The translations under genes and the position numbers were made by a program. The notes beneath the pieces are model-generated. The model saw nothing but the letters and a program-made list of their open reading frames with translations. It did not search any database and had not been told where the DNA came from. Below are positions 37,577 through 46,751 of a DNA stretch of 64,000 bases, piece by piece. Origin of the DNA: Phocaeicola oris (GTDB taxonomy: Bacteria; Bacteroidota; Bacteroidia; Bacteroidales; Bacteroidaceae); the NCBI RefSeq assembly GCF_021295095.1, contig NZ_JAJLQX010000011.1:38348-102347 (forward strand), written 5' to 3'. The first letter of the stretch is position 1. Each line of letters begins with the position of its first letter.

Positions 37577-40255
37577 TTACTTTTTCAATACGGCAATACT
37601 CTCTTTAATAACAGCGATACGGTTTTCCGCGTCGCTCTGTTTCTTGCGCTCCATTTCAATGACTTTAGCCGGGGCTTTGCTTACAAAGTTCTCGTTGCTT
37701 AACTTTTTCAGAACGCTTTTTAAGAAGCCTTCCTCGTAAGTTAATTCTGCTTCAAGCTTCTTTATCTCCTCGTCGGCATCAATTAAGTTGCCCAACGGAA
37801 CAGCGTATTCTGTCGTCCCAACCATGAAGTTAACAGCGCCATCAGCCTTGTTTTCAACAACTTGAATGCTTCTTAAGTTACAAAGTTTGGTCATGATGTC
37901 ATTATATTCTGCAACGGCGTTATCGCCAACCACTTGCAGGTTGAGCACTTCTTTTTGAGCAATCTGCTTTTGAGTACGGATGTTACGAATACCGCTGATA
38001 ATACCCTTAACCATTTCAAACTCGTTAATAACTTGCTCATTCCAAGATGAAGCAAATTCCATCTTCTCTATCATTAAACTTTCGCCGTCTTTACGGTCGG
38101 CCAAATGCTGCCATAACTCTTCCGTGATGAATGGCATAAACGGGTGCAATAACTTCAATAATCCATCGAAGAATTCTAACGTCTTTTCGTATGTGATTTT
38201 GTCAATAGGCGCGCCATAAGCCGGTTTAATCATTTCCAAGTACCATGCCGAAAACTCATCCCAGAACAGGCGATATATAGCCATTAAAGCCTCGCTGATA
38301 CGGTACTTACTGAACAAGTCGGCAACTTCGGCAGCTGTTTTTGTTAGTATGCTTTCGAACCATTGGGCAGCTAACTCATTATATTTAGGTTGTTCAGTAT
38401 CAGCAACTTGCCATCCCTTAACCAGACGGAAAGCATTCCATATTTTGTTATTGAAGTTACGGCCTTGTTCGCAAAGAGCTTCGTCGAATAAGATATCGTT
38501 TCCTGCAGGAGCGGAGAGCATCATACCCATACGGACTCCATCAGCCCCGTACTTCTCCATCAGCATTAACGGGTCGGGTGAGTTGCCTAACGACTTAGAC
38601 ATCTTTCTGCCCAACTTATCACGAACAATACCGGTGAAGTATACATTTTTGAAAGGCATTTTGTGCTGATATTCGTAACCTGCCATAATCATTCTGGCAA
38701 CCCAGAAGAAAATGATATCCGGACCGGTTACCAAATCGGATGTCGGATAGTAGTAGTTTATTTCCTCATTATCAGGGTTGAGTATACCGTTGAACAACGA
38801 TATAGGCCATAACCATGAAGAGAACCATGTATCCAAACAGTCGGAATCCTGACGCAAATCGGAAGCTTTTAATTCTTTATCGCCGGTCTTTTCTTGGGCT
38901 ATCTTTACGGCTTCATCCTTTGTCTCGGCAACCACATATCCCCCTTGTGGAAGGAAGTACGCAGGGATGCGATGTCCCCACCAAAGTTGGCGACTGATGC
39001 ACCAGTCTTTAATGTTATCCATCCAATGCTTGTATGTATTTTTATATTTAGCCGGAACAAATTGAATATCATCATTCATCACCGGATCGGTTGCCAAATT
39101 GGCGAAATGTTGCATCTTCAGGAACCATTGCATAGAAAGTTTGGGTTCGATAGGCACATTGGTTCTTTCGGAAAAACCAACTTTATTGGTGTAAGCTTCC
39201 ACCTTTTCCATCAAGTTGGCAGCTTCAAGGTCGAGTTCAATCTGTTTGCGGACATCAAAACGATCCATGCCGACATATATTCCGGCTTCCTCGCTGATGG
39301 TTCCGTTATCATTAAAGATGTCGATGGTTTTCAGATTATATTTTTCACCCAATATATGGTCGTTTACATCGTGAGCAGGAGTAACTTTCAAACAGCCTGT
39401 ACCAAATTCAATGTCAACATAGTCGTCCTCAATAACCGGAATAACACGGTTAACCAATGGAACGATGACTTTCTTTCCTCGTAACCAGCGATTCTTCGGA
39501 TCGTTCGGATTGATACACATAGCGGTATCACCCATGATAGTTTCAGGGCGGGTGGTCGCAACCACAGCATACCGCTTTCCGTTTGCGTCGCGATGAACTA
39601 TTTCCTTTTCGTCACCGGTCTCACCGGTACCGTCATCTTCAGCAACGTAATATTTCAGGTAGTACAGTTTACTGTTTTCTTCTTTATAGATAACTTCCTC
39701 ATCACTTAGTGCAGTTAGTGCTTTCGGATCCCAGTTGACCATACGTACGCCTCTGTAAATAAGCCCTTTGTTGTATAGATCGACAAATACGCGGATAACG
39801 CTTTTACTGCGAACTTCGTCCATGGTGAAAGATGTACGATCCCAGTCGCACGAGCAACCGAGTTTTCTAAGTTGTTTCAGAATGATGCCTCCGTGTTCAT
39901 CGGTCCATGCCCAAGCATGTTTTAAGAATTCATCGCGGGTAAGGTCGGTTTTCTTGATACCTTGTTCTGCAAGTTTATTTACAACTTTAGCTTCGGTAGC
40001 GATAGAAGCGTGGTCGGTACCCGGAACCCAACATGCGTTTTTGCCTTCCATTCTGGCTCTACGGACTAAGATATCTTGTATAGTATTGTTAAGCATATGT
40101 CCCATGTGGAGCACTCCTGTTACGTTTGGCGGAGGAATGACGACGGTATAAGGTTCACGACTGTCGGGTTTGCTACTAAACAATTTATGGTCCAGCCAAT
40201 ACTGATACCATTTCCCTTCCACATCCGTGGGATTGTACTTACTTGCTAATTCCAT
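37577..40255 (-). CDS. valS: Valine-tRNA ligase
   Basis: The 892-aa class I aminoacyl-tRNA synthetase charges tRNA-Val. The HIGH-type motif is in [20 protein letters not shown], and the KMSKS motif is in [15 protein letters not shown]. The editing (CP1) domain contains [29 protein letters not shown] is typical of ValRS. The C-terminal 60 residues are the ValRS coiled coil ([20 protein letters not shown]). It converges on the peptidase pseudogene. Confidence 0.98.
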   Translation of the reverse strand: MELASKYNPTDVEGKWYQYWLDHKLFSSKPDSREPYTVVIPPPNVTGVLHMGHMLNNTIQDILVRRARMEGKNACWVPGTDHASIATEAKVVNKLAEQGIKKTDLTRDEFLKHAWAWTDEHGGIILKQLRKLGCSCDWDRTSFTMDEVRSKSVIRVFVDLYNKGLIYRGVRMVNWDPKALTALSDEEVIYKEENSKLYYLKYYVAEDDGTGETGDEKEIVHRDANGKRYAVVATTRPETIMGDTAMCINPNDPKNRWLRGKKVIVPLVNRVIPVIEDDYVDIEFGTGCLKVTPAHDVNDHILGEKYNLKTIDIFNDNGTISEEAGIYVGMDRFDVRKQIELDLEAANLMEKVEAYTNKVGFSERTNVPIEPKLSMQWFLKMQHFANLATDPVMNDDIQFVPAKYKNTYKHWMDNIKDWCISRQLWWGHRIPAYFLPQGGYVVAETKDEAVKIAQEKTGDKELKASDLRQDSDCLDTWFSSWLWPISLFNGILNPDNEEINYYYPTSDLVTGPDIIFFWVARMIMAGYEYQHKMPFKNVYFTGIVRDKLGRKMSKSLGNSPDPLMLMEKYGADGVRMGMMLSAPAGNDILFDEALCEQGRNFNNKIWNAFRLVKGWQVADTEQPKYNELAAQWFESILTKTAAEVADLFSKYRISEALMAIYRLFWDEFSAWYLEMIKPAYGAPIDKITYEKTLEFFDGLLKLLHPFMPFITEELWQHLADRKDGESLMIEKMEFASSWNEQVINEFEMVKGIISGIRNIRTQKQIAQKEVLNLQVVGDNAVAEYNDIMTKLCNLRSIQVVENKADGAVNFMVGTTEYAVPLGNLIDADEEIKKLEAELTYEEGFLKSVLKKLSNENFVSKAPAKVIEMERKKQSDAENRIAVIKESIAVLKK

Positions 40256-40363
40256 TTTGTATATTGTTAATAACGATTATCACATAACAAGTTGCAAAAT
40301 TAATAAAAATGGCGCATAATTGGAGAAATTATTGCTACTTTTGTTTAACAAATAAAGTTAGAT

Positions 40364-41149
40364 ATGCATACAAGGGAAGAACAAATGCAAGCCTTCGGAA
40401 GGCTGTTAGATATTATGGATACGCTTCGTGTGAAGTGTCCGTGGGATCATAAGCAAACAAATGAGAGTTTGCGTCCGAATACGATAGAAGAGACGTATGA
40501 ATTAAGTGAAGCCATTCTTAATCGGGATGAAAGAAACATTTGTAAGGAGTTAGGTGATGTGTTGCTTCATGTCGTTTTCTATGCGAAGATAGGTAGCGAG
40601 AGTGGCGATTTTGATATTAAAGATGTATGTGACAAGCTTTGTGATAAACTAATTTATCGCCATCCGCATGTTTACGGTCAGGCTGCTGCCGATACAGCCG
40701 AGCAAGTCGTAAATAATTGGGAACAGCTGAAGATGAAAGAAAAAGATGGTAATAAAATGGTGTTGAGTGGTGTGCCGTCATCATTACCATCGGTTATCAA
40801 AGCGTACCGTATTCAGGATAAAGCTCGTGCAGTGGGATTCGATTGGGAAGATCGCTCTCAGGTGTGGAATAAAGTGAAAGAGGAGATTCGTGAGTTTGAG
40901 ACAGAGGTGGAGAGTATGGATAAGGAGAAAGCAGAGGCGGAATTGGGCGATGTGATGTTCAGTCTGATTAATGCAGCTCGTCTTTACCATTTGAATCCGG
41001 ATAATGCGTTGGAACATACTAATCAGAAATTTATCCGTCGTTTTAATTATCTGGAACAACATACTATTAAAGAAGGAAAGAACCTGAAAGATATGTCGCT
41101 TGAAGAGATGGATAAGATTTGGGACGAAGCGAAAAGAAAGGAGAAATAG
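40364..41149 (+). CDS. mazG: Nucleoside triphosphate pyrophosphohydrolase MazG
   Basis: The 261-aa protein has two MazG halves, like the E. coli enzyme. The first carries KCPWDHKQTNESLRPNTIEE, the metal-binding EETYELSEAI and ELGDVLLHVVFYA. The second repeats EEIREFETEVES and AEAELGDVMFSLINAARLYH. MazG hydrolyses NTPs and dNTPs to monophosphates, cleaning the pool and moderating stress nucleotides. Divergent from valS, with a TACTTTTG -7 box at 40336-40343. Confidence 0.96.
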   Translation: MHTREEQMQAFGRLLDIMDTLRVKCPWDHKQTNESLRPNTIEETYELSEAILNRDERNICKELGDVLLHVVFYAKIGSESGDFDIKDVCDKLCDKLIYRHPHVYGQAAADTAEQVVNNWEQLKMKEKDGNKMVLSGVPSSLPSVIKAYRIQDKARAVGFDWEDRSQVWNKVKEEIREFETEVESMDKEKAEAELGDVMFSLINAARLYHLNPDNALEHTNQKFIRRFNYLEQHTIKEGKNLKDMSLEEMDKIWDEAKRKEK

Positions 41150-41305
41150 ACTAACATGTGTTCGATGGGATATAAGTATCTATCAATCGGGTGATTAGGA
41201 AAGGCTATTTTATCGTGTATTTTTATAACTTATTGATTGTAAATTATAAGAATGCATAATATAATAATTCCCTTATCCCGAACAGAGGTATTATATAAAA
41301 AATGG

Positions 41306-41337
41306 AGCCGATCCTTTCTCTCGACAGTATCGGCTCT
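41306..41337. terminator. Bidirectional terminator between mazG and the CpxP-like gene
   Basis: GAGCCGAT (41306-41313) pairs with ATCGGCTC (41330-41337). The minus strand continues CATTTTTTATA, and the plus strand has TGATTTTG. It serves the convergent genes, best for the minus strand. Confidence 0.85.
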
Positions 41338-41368
41338 GATTTTGAAAAAATTTTTATTTATTGCTGTT

Positions 41369-41824
41369 TTATTTGTGTTTGTTTTTCGCTTCGCGCCCTT
41401 GTACGCGACCATGCATAATTTTTAGCATGTGACGATGGAATTGGACTTCTGCCCACTGAATAGCGCAAATTTTCTTTATGGGAAGGACCTTTTTAAATTG
41501 GTCGATATACTCTAAATCAAGCTTAGCGCACTCTATTTTTGAGTTGGCCATATCTTTCATTGCTTTTTCACATTCAGAGTCTGACATTTCTTTCATTTTT
41601 TTTCCTTTATGCCAGGCACTATCGTTGATTTTTTGCTTTTTCTCTTGCAACTCGTAATAAACAGGGAAAAATGCTTTAGCTTCGTCGGGAGTCAATTCTG
41701 CTTTTTCGGTAAGAAAAGCTTCTTGTTTTGCTCTGAATTCCTCTTTACTTAAGCGCTTATTTTGTGCAATTGTCAGAGAAATACAGCAAAGCAACATGCA
41801 AATAAGTGAAACTAATTTTTTCAT
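41369..41824 (-). CDS. Periplasmic Spy/CpxP-like small protein
   Basis: The protein has 151 aa from ATG 41824 (MKKLVSLICMLLCCISLTIA), a signal peptide; five codons upstream overlap the previous gene's end and are less likely. The mature part is all helical and charged (KEEFRAKQEAFLTEKAELTP, DEAKAFFPVYYELQEKKQKI), resembling LTXXQ/Spy-CpxP-like chaperone sensors. It is third in the order sigma factor, anti-sigma-like protein, this protein, so an envelope-stress role is likely by inference. Confidence 0.78.
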   Translation of the reverse strand: MKKLVSLICMLLCCISLTIAQNKRLSKEEFRAKQEAFLTEKAELTPDEAKAFFPVYYELQEKKQKINDSAWHKGKKMKEMSDSECEKAMKDMANSKIECAKLDLEYIDQFKKVLPIKKICAIQWAEVQFHRHMLKIMHGRVQGREAKNKHK

Positions 41825-41835
41825 ATCGTTAATTG

Positions 41836-42234
41836 TCAATAATTGGTATCAGCCTCTGTGAGGTATTGATATAATGTATAATCGTCCATTCGAGCGTAGT
41901 CGGTCATTGTCTCAATATATTGATCTGAGATATCCGTTATCGTATTGTTACTATCCACTGCTTCAATGGGAGCAGTTTCTTTATTATTTGCGACCTGAGC
42001 TTTTTCGCTGATGGAATTAAACATTTTGAACATCAGCATGATACCGGCAAACATAGCTGCCATGTATATCCACGGTTTTACTTTATCCCAAAGAGTAATT
42101 TCTTTCTCAGGCGTAACATTCTTCTCCGGAAGCTTCTCCATAATATTTTTGTTGAAGTTTTCGAAATAGTTGTCTGGAACTTTGAAAGGATTCTTCGTTC
42201 CAACCTTTTTCAGCAAATCATCTTCTTGTTTCAT
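41836..42234 (-). CDS. Probable anti-sigma factor (single-pass membrane protein)
   Basis: The 132-aa protein has a cytosolic N-terminus of about 60 residues (MKQEDDLLKKVGTKNPFKVP, then DNYFENFNKNIMEKLPEK), one transmembrane helix (WIYMAAMFAGIMLMFKMF), and a short periplasmic tail rich in Asp/Thr. Location right after an ECF sigma gene (43 bp) and the one-helix layout fit an anti-sigma factor. I see no clear ZAS zinc motif (HxxxCxxC), so the assignment rests on context. Confidence 0.72.
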   Translation of the reverse strand: MKQEDDLLKKVGTKNPFKVPDNYFENFNKNIMEKLPEKNVTPEKEITLWDKVKPWIYMAAMFAGIMLMFKMFNSISEKAQVANNKETAPIEAVDSNNTITDISDQYIETMTDYARMDDYTLYQYLTEADTNY

Positions 42235-42277
42235 TTTTTTCTTTTATAATCTTATGATATATTTTATGGCAAAAGGT

Positions 42278-42829
42278 TTAAACTTGTTCCTTTAAAAAAT
42301 CTGTAATTTTTTTTACTGCATGATGATACGATGCTTTCAAGGCTCCAACACTGGTGCCTACAATATCGGAAATTTGCTCATATTTCATATTTTGAAAATA
42401 TTTCATGTTAAAGACTATACGTTGCTTTTCAGGCAAGGTATGAAGAGCTTTTTGAAAGAGTATTTGTATTTCATCACCTTCAAAATTAGCATCACTTTCC
42501 AATTGATTGACCATCTGTGCTCCTTGATCATCAATGGAAGTATTATTTTCGGCCTTTTTCTTATTCAGAAAGCTGAGGCATTCATTAAATGCGATTCGAT
42601 AGAGCCATGTAGAAAGTTTAGCTTCGCCACGAAAATATTCAATATTGTCCCATGCCCGAAGAAATGTATTTTGCAGAATGTCGTTGGCATCATCGTGATC
42701 GAGTACCATACGACGAATCTGCCAATATAACTGTTCATTGTAATGTTTTACAATCTTTTCAAAGGCATCGCGGTATCGAGCCGGATCCTGAAGCAGAGCT
42801 AACACTTCTTTTTCGTTAAAGTCATCCAT
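42278..42829 (-). CDS. ECF-type RNA polymerase sigma factor
   Basis: The 183-aa protein has region 2 with HYNEQLYWQIRRMVLDHDDA, NDILQNTFLRAWDNIEYFRG and STWLYRIAFNECLSFLNKKK. Region 4 has LPEKQRIVFNMKYFQNMKYE and then QISDIVGTSVGALKASYHHA, a helix-turn-helix. It recognises a promoter set not visible here. It follows rnz by 9 bp, so it may be transcribed from the rnz promoter, and precedes the anti-sigma-like gene. Confidence 0.95.
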   Translation of the reverse strand: MDDFNEKEVLALLQDPARYRDAFEKIVKHYNEQLYWQIRRMVLDHDDANDILQNTFLRAWDNIEYFRGEAKLSTWLYRIAFNECLSFLNKKKAENNTSIDDQGAQMVNQLESDANFEGDEIQILFQKALHTLPEKQRIVFNMKYFQNMKYEQISDIVGTSVGALKASYHHAVKKITDFLKEQV

Positions 42830-42838
42830 CGTCGGTTG

Positions 42839-43753
42839 CTATAATATAATCTTTAAATTCTCGGAGGCTAATATCGTATTTGGAAAAACGGCTTTAGCCT
42901 CTTCCAACAACAAACTTTCATCTTGATAACGGGCAGAGAAATGACCAATGACCAATTGCTTTACCTTTGCGATCTTTGCAATTTTTCCGGCTTGTCCGGC
43001 TGTGGTGTGAAACACTTCTTTTGCTCGTGCTAAATCTTCATTTGCTAAGGTTGCTTCATGATAGAGCAGGGTAACACCTTTTATTTGTTCCGTTATTTTT
43101 TTGTAGTATATGGTGTCTGAACAATACGCATAGCTGCGAGGTTCATTCGATGGGGTGGTCAATTCCTCATGTGAAATCACTCTGCCATCGGGGAGTGTAT
43201 AATCTCCGCCATTTTTAATGGTATTGATGTAGGCTATGGGTATCTCATAATAGTCTATCATATCGCGTTTAATGTGATCAGGTGTTTTCTTTTCTTGAAA
43301 GAGAAATCCGCAAGTCGGTACACGATGCTTTAAAGGAATAGTAGTAACACTGACTGAGCGGTCCTCATAAATCACTTCCGTTTTGTTTGGATCTATATGA
43401 TGGAATTCCACCTTATAGCTCATTCCTTTGCAAAAGTAATTGAGTTGAGGTTTTAGTTGTGTTTCCAAATCCTTATATGCATAGATGTGTATCGGCGCGA
43501 TTCTTCCTAACAGGTCGAATGTTGACAGCATGCCAATTAAACCAAAGCAATGATCGCCATGGAGATGCGAGATAAAAATATGGTTGAGTCGGGTAAACTT
43601 CAGATTGCTACGCCGAAGCTGCATTTGAGTTCCTTCACCACAATCAATCATAAATAGCTTCTCGCGGATATTTATAACCTGAGATGACGCGAAATGACGG
43701 ATGGTAGGGAGGGCAGACCCACACCCAAGAATGTTTACTTCGAATTTTTCCAT
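42839..43753 (-). CDS. rnz: Ribonuclease Z (tRNA 3'-endonuclease)
   Basis: The protein has 304 aa from ATG 43753; a GTG two codons upstream is less likely. The metallo-beta-lactamase motif is SHLHGDH at residues 62-68 (H63, H65, D67, H68). EFHHIDPN, SYAYCSDT and the C-terminal LVIGHFSARYQDES supply the remaining ligands and the HST-like loop. It removes the 3' trailer from tRNA precursors that lack or carry CCA. Upstream of the sigma-factor gene in the same direction. Confidence 0.96.
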   Translation of the reverse strand: MEKFEVNILGCGSALPTIRHFASSQVINIREKLFMIDCGEGTQMQLRRSNLKFTRLNHIFISHLHGDHCFGLIGMLSTFDLLGRIAPIHIYAYKDLETQLKPQLNYFCKGMSYKVEFHHIDPNKTEVIYEDRSVSVTTIPLKHRVPTCGFLFQEKKTPDHIKRDMIDYYEIPIAYINTIKNGGDYTLPDGRVISHEELTTPSNEPRSYAYCSDTIYYKKITEQIKGVTLLYHEATLANEDLARAKEVFHTTAGQAGKIAKIAKVKQLVIGHFSARYQDESLLLEEAKAVFPNTILASENLKIIL

Positions 43754-43832
43754 GTGCACAAATATAATTCTTTTTCTTTACTCTGAAAGGCAAATATGAG
43801 GAAAACATCGTTAAGGGGAGTTTATAGAATAT

Positions 43833-43867
43833 AAAAAAGGCTGCACGTCAATAGTACAGCCTTTTTA
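43833..43867 (-). terminator. Terminator of rpsA
   Basis: AAAAAAGGCTG (43833-43843) pairs with CAGCCTTTTT (43857-43866). On the minus strand the T run follows GCAGCC. It lies about 20 nt after the rpsA stop and before the rnz start. Confidence 0.92.
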
Positions 43868-43887
43868 TATATGTGTGGAAAACTTAA

Positions 43888-45675
43888 TTATTTAGCATTA
43901 TCTTTTTCCATTTGTTCTTTCAGAGCAGCCAATGTATCCAAGTCGCCTAAAGTTGTTGTAGCAGCTTGGTTTTGGATCTGTGGAGTTTCATCTTTCTTAG
44001 AAGCTCTCTTTGACTTACGTTCTACCTTTTGCTCGCTACCCTTAGCTTCTTCCCAAGTACGACTGTGAGAGAGGATAATACGCTTAGCGTCTTTGTTGAA
44101 CTCAATAACCTTGAATGGTAATTTCTCATCCATGTGTGCTTGAGTTCCGTCTTCCTTAACCAAATGTTTCGGAGTAGCAAAACCTTCTACACCGTAAGGC
44201 AAAGAAACTACAGCACCTTTATCGAGCATTTCAACAATCTGACCGTCATGAACAGAACCTACTGTGAAGACTGTTTCGAATACATCCCAAGGATTCTCTT
44301 CCAACTGCTTATGTCCTAAGCTCAAACGACGATTTTCCTTATCTATCTCAAGAACGATAACGTCGATGTCCGCGCCAATTTGAGTGAACTCACTCGGATG
44401 TTTGATTTTCTTAGTCCATGAAAGGTCGGAGATGTGAATCAATCCGTCAACGCCTTCTTCTAATTCAACGAATACACCGAAGTTGGTGAAATTGCGTACT
44501 TTAGCTACATGTTTAGATCCAACCGGATATTTCTCTTCAATGGTTTCCCATGGATCCGGTTTAAGTTGTTTGATGCCCAAAGACATTTTACGCTCCTCGC
44601 GGTCTAAAGTAAGAATAACAGCTTCTACTTCATCACCAACTTTCAAAAAGTCTTGTGCTGAGCGTAAGTGTTGTGACCAAGACATTTCTGATACGTGTAT
44701 CAAACCTTCTACTCCCGGAGCAATCTCAACGAAAGCACCATAGTCGGCCATAACAACAACTTTCCCCTTAACAACATCGCCAACCTTTAAATTAGCATCC
44801 AAAGCATCCCATGGATGTGGAGTTAACTGTTTCAAGCCTAATGCAATACGCTTGCGGTCTTCGTCGAAATCAAGGATAACGACATTCAACTTCTGATCAA
44901 GCTGTACGACTTCATGTGGATCGCTTACGCGTCCCCAAGAGAGGTCGGTTATATGAATCAAACCATCTACACCACCAAGGTCAATGAATACACCGTAAGA
45001 TGTGATATTCTTGACTGTTCCTTCGAGAACCTGACCTTTCTGCAGCTTACCGATAATTTCTTTCTTCTGCTGTTCTAATTCTGCCTCGATAAGAGCTTTG
45101 TGAGAAACAACAACATTCTTGAATTCTTGATTGATTTTTACAACCTTGAATTCCATGGTCTTGCCTACGAATACATCGTAATCGCGAATAGGTTTTACAT
45201 CAATTTGTGATCCCGGTAAAAATGCTTCAATACCAAATACATCCACAATCATACCGCCTTTAGTACGGCATTTTATGAAGCCTTTGATAATTTCTTGATT
45301 TTCAAGAGCGGCATTAATGCGGTCCCAAGCCTTAGTTGCACGAGCTTTCTTGTGAGAAAGGATTAATTGTCCCTTTTTGTCTTCCTGATTCTCGATATAT
45401 ACTTCAACAGTATCACCGACTTTCAGTTCAGGATTGTAACGAAACTCGTTTAGAGGAATAATACCATCTGATTTGTAGCCTATATTAACGACTACTTCTC
45501 GTTTGTTCATTGCGATGACTTTGCCTTCAACAACCTCACGGTCAGTCACCTTGTTTAGCGTATTATCATACGCTTTTTCCTGATCTTCACGACTTACGGT
45601 AGTGTTTGTTTCACCATGTTCGTAAGCATCCCAGTTGAAATCTCCAACAGGTTTGATTTCTTTTAAATCTGCCAT
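43888..45675 (-). CDS. rpsA: 30S ribosomal protein S1
   Basis: The 595-aa protein has six S1 OB-fold repeats, recognisable by repeated strands such as GTVKNITSYGVFIDLGGVDG, GKVVVMADYGAFVEIAPGVE and AKVRNFTNFGVFVELEEGVD. It binds mRNA and aids initiation. After the repeats comes a charged tail (KVERKSKRASKKDETPQIQN) unlike E. coli S1. There is an upstream promoter at 45738-45767, and a terminator follows the gene. Confidence 0.97.
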   Translation of the reverse strand: MADLKEIKPVGDFNWDAYEHGETNTTVSREDQEKAYDNTLNKVTDREVVEGKVIAMNKREVVVNIGYKSDGIIPLNEFRYNPELKVGDTVEVYIENQEDKKGQLILSHKKARATKAWDRINAALENQEIIKGFIKCRTKGGMIVDVFGIEAFLPGSQIDVKPIRDYDVFVGKTMEFKVVKINQEFKNVVVSHKALIEAELEQQKKEIIGKLQKGQVLEGTVKNITSYGVFIDLGGVDGLIHITDLSWGRVSDPHEVVQLDQKLNVVILDFDEDRKRIALGLKQLTPHPWDALDANLKVGDVVKGKVVVMADYGAFVEIAPGVEGLIHVSEMSWSQHLRSAQDFLKVGDEVEAVILTLDREERKMSLGIKQLKPDPWETIEEKYPVGSKHVAKVRNFTNFGVFVELEEGVDGLIHISDLSWTKKIKHPSEFTQIGADIDVIVLEIDKENRRLSLGHKQLEENPWDVFETVFTVGSVHDGQIVEMLDKGAVVSLPYGVEGFATPKHLVKEDGTQAHMDEKLPFKVIEFNKDAKRIILSHSRTWEEAKGSEQKVERKSKRASKKDETPQIQNQAATTTLGDLDTLAALKEQMEKDNAK

Positions 45676-45737
45676 TAAAAAATTTGTTAGTTAATAATTT
45701 AATTATGTTAGACATTATATTGCTATAAATCCGGGTG

Positions 45738-45767
45738 CAAAGATATAACAAATTATTGACTTCCAAA
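45738..45767 (-). promoter_or_regulatory. Promoter of rpsA
   Basis: On the minus strand TTTG (45767-45764), an 18-nt spacer and TATCTTTG (45745-45738) fit the Bacteroidota consensus, giving a leader of about 55 nt. Confidence 0.68.
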
Positions 45768-46059
45768 TTATTTGTGTTCTTCTTTTTTATTTGTTACCCC
45801 GATATTATTATAGCTGTTTGTTGAATCTTGATTATCGTGAATTCGAAGAAATCAATTCGTTCAACTTACATGAATGTGTAACAATCTCTCTATTTATCAA
45901 AATTCGTTACCATCACGCCTTGTCGTTGAAGAGCCTGCTTTTTCAGATTTTTAGGTTGGGGTCCGTATTCGTAAACGAAGAGCATAACCCGTTCGATTTT
46001 TTTCTAATTTCCGAAAAAGCGTACTCTGAATATACTAAAACATCATTTTTGCATCTTTT

Positions 46060-46570
46060 TAGGTTCGCAAGGTTCGGGAGGTTCACCTATGCACTTTTTA
46101 TTGCTATTTTTAGAACTTTTTTGCTCTTTATATACTTGCTGTATTGGGTGTGATAAATTTATTTTCTGACAAATTATTTCAAAATTATATTGTAAACATT
46201 TCTCAAGAAAAAGTGCTTTTTTCAAGGTAATCCGGAATTCACCCTATAAAATTTATCCGTCATAGATAATAAGACTGAGAAAATATTCCCTTTGATTTTT
46301 AGCTGGCTGCATTTTCTTTATTCCCGCAGACAGCATGATGAATCGTGCAGGGCACAAAACAAACCACCTTGTTCCATTTTAATGTTCGAAGCATTTTTTA
46401 TTGTAAGAAAAAAATGATTAATATTGCTCCAAATAGAATCTGACATGTAAGACAGTGTACTAATAGTCTATATGTTGTATATTATTCTTATTCAATATTT
46501 TATGTGTTTTCTATACGGTTTTCTACTTCCGAAAGGTGCATAAGTGAACCTCCCGAACCTTGCGAACCTA
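46060..46570. repeat. 35-bp inverted-repeat pair flanking 441 bp of non-coding DNA
   Basis: The arms 46060-46094 and 46536-46570 are reverse complements at 34 of 35 positions. Each arm holds three spaced GGTTC words (GGTTCGCAAGGTTCGGGAGG, then TTCAC). The interior is AT-rich with no convincing ORF. I see no clear target-site duplication. It could be a MITE-like relic, a pair of protein sites or a long foldback. The adjoining stretch 45768-46059 shows no gene either. Confidence 0.85.
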
Positions 46571-46608
46571 TTTGTTTATTAAATTTATTATCCGTAGACG
46601 GAGAGAAA

Positions 46609-46731
46609 TTGACACGTATGAATCGGTTTACTTATACGCGTGAGCGGACAAATTCTTCTGATGAATACGGGAACTCATACGTATCAATAAAACAATTCAT
46701 ACGTATCATTTTAAACATTCATACGTATCGG
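46609..46731. repeat. 22-bp dyad array D (five clear units, one degenerate)
   Basis: Cores start at 46610 (TGACACGTATGA), 46632 (TTATACGCGTGA), about 46653 (degenerate), 46675 (TCATACGTATCA), 46697 (TCATACGTATCA) and 46719 (TCATACGTATCG). Spacing is 22 bp apart from one 1-bp slip at the degenerate unit. The array begins about 20 bp after the stop of the BPL_N-type gene on the minus strand. Confidence 0.88.
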
Positions 46732-46751
46732 AGTGGTAGTTGTTTTATTGA

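Noticed and set aside
39360-39490. Long antisense frames within valS, hisD, secA, rpsA and metH
   Set aside because: They are shadows of well-supported genes on the other strand, with no start context or family similarity.
45791-46153. 120-aa plus-strand open frame upstream of the inverted repeat
   Set aside because: It has no ATG start, no ribosome site, no recognisable family and skewed composition. It runs into the left inverted-repeat arm and is best treated as non-coding.
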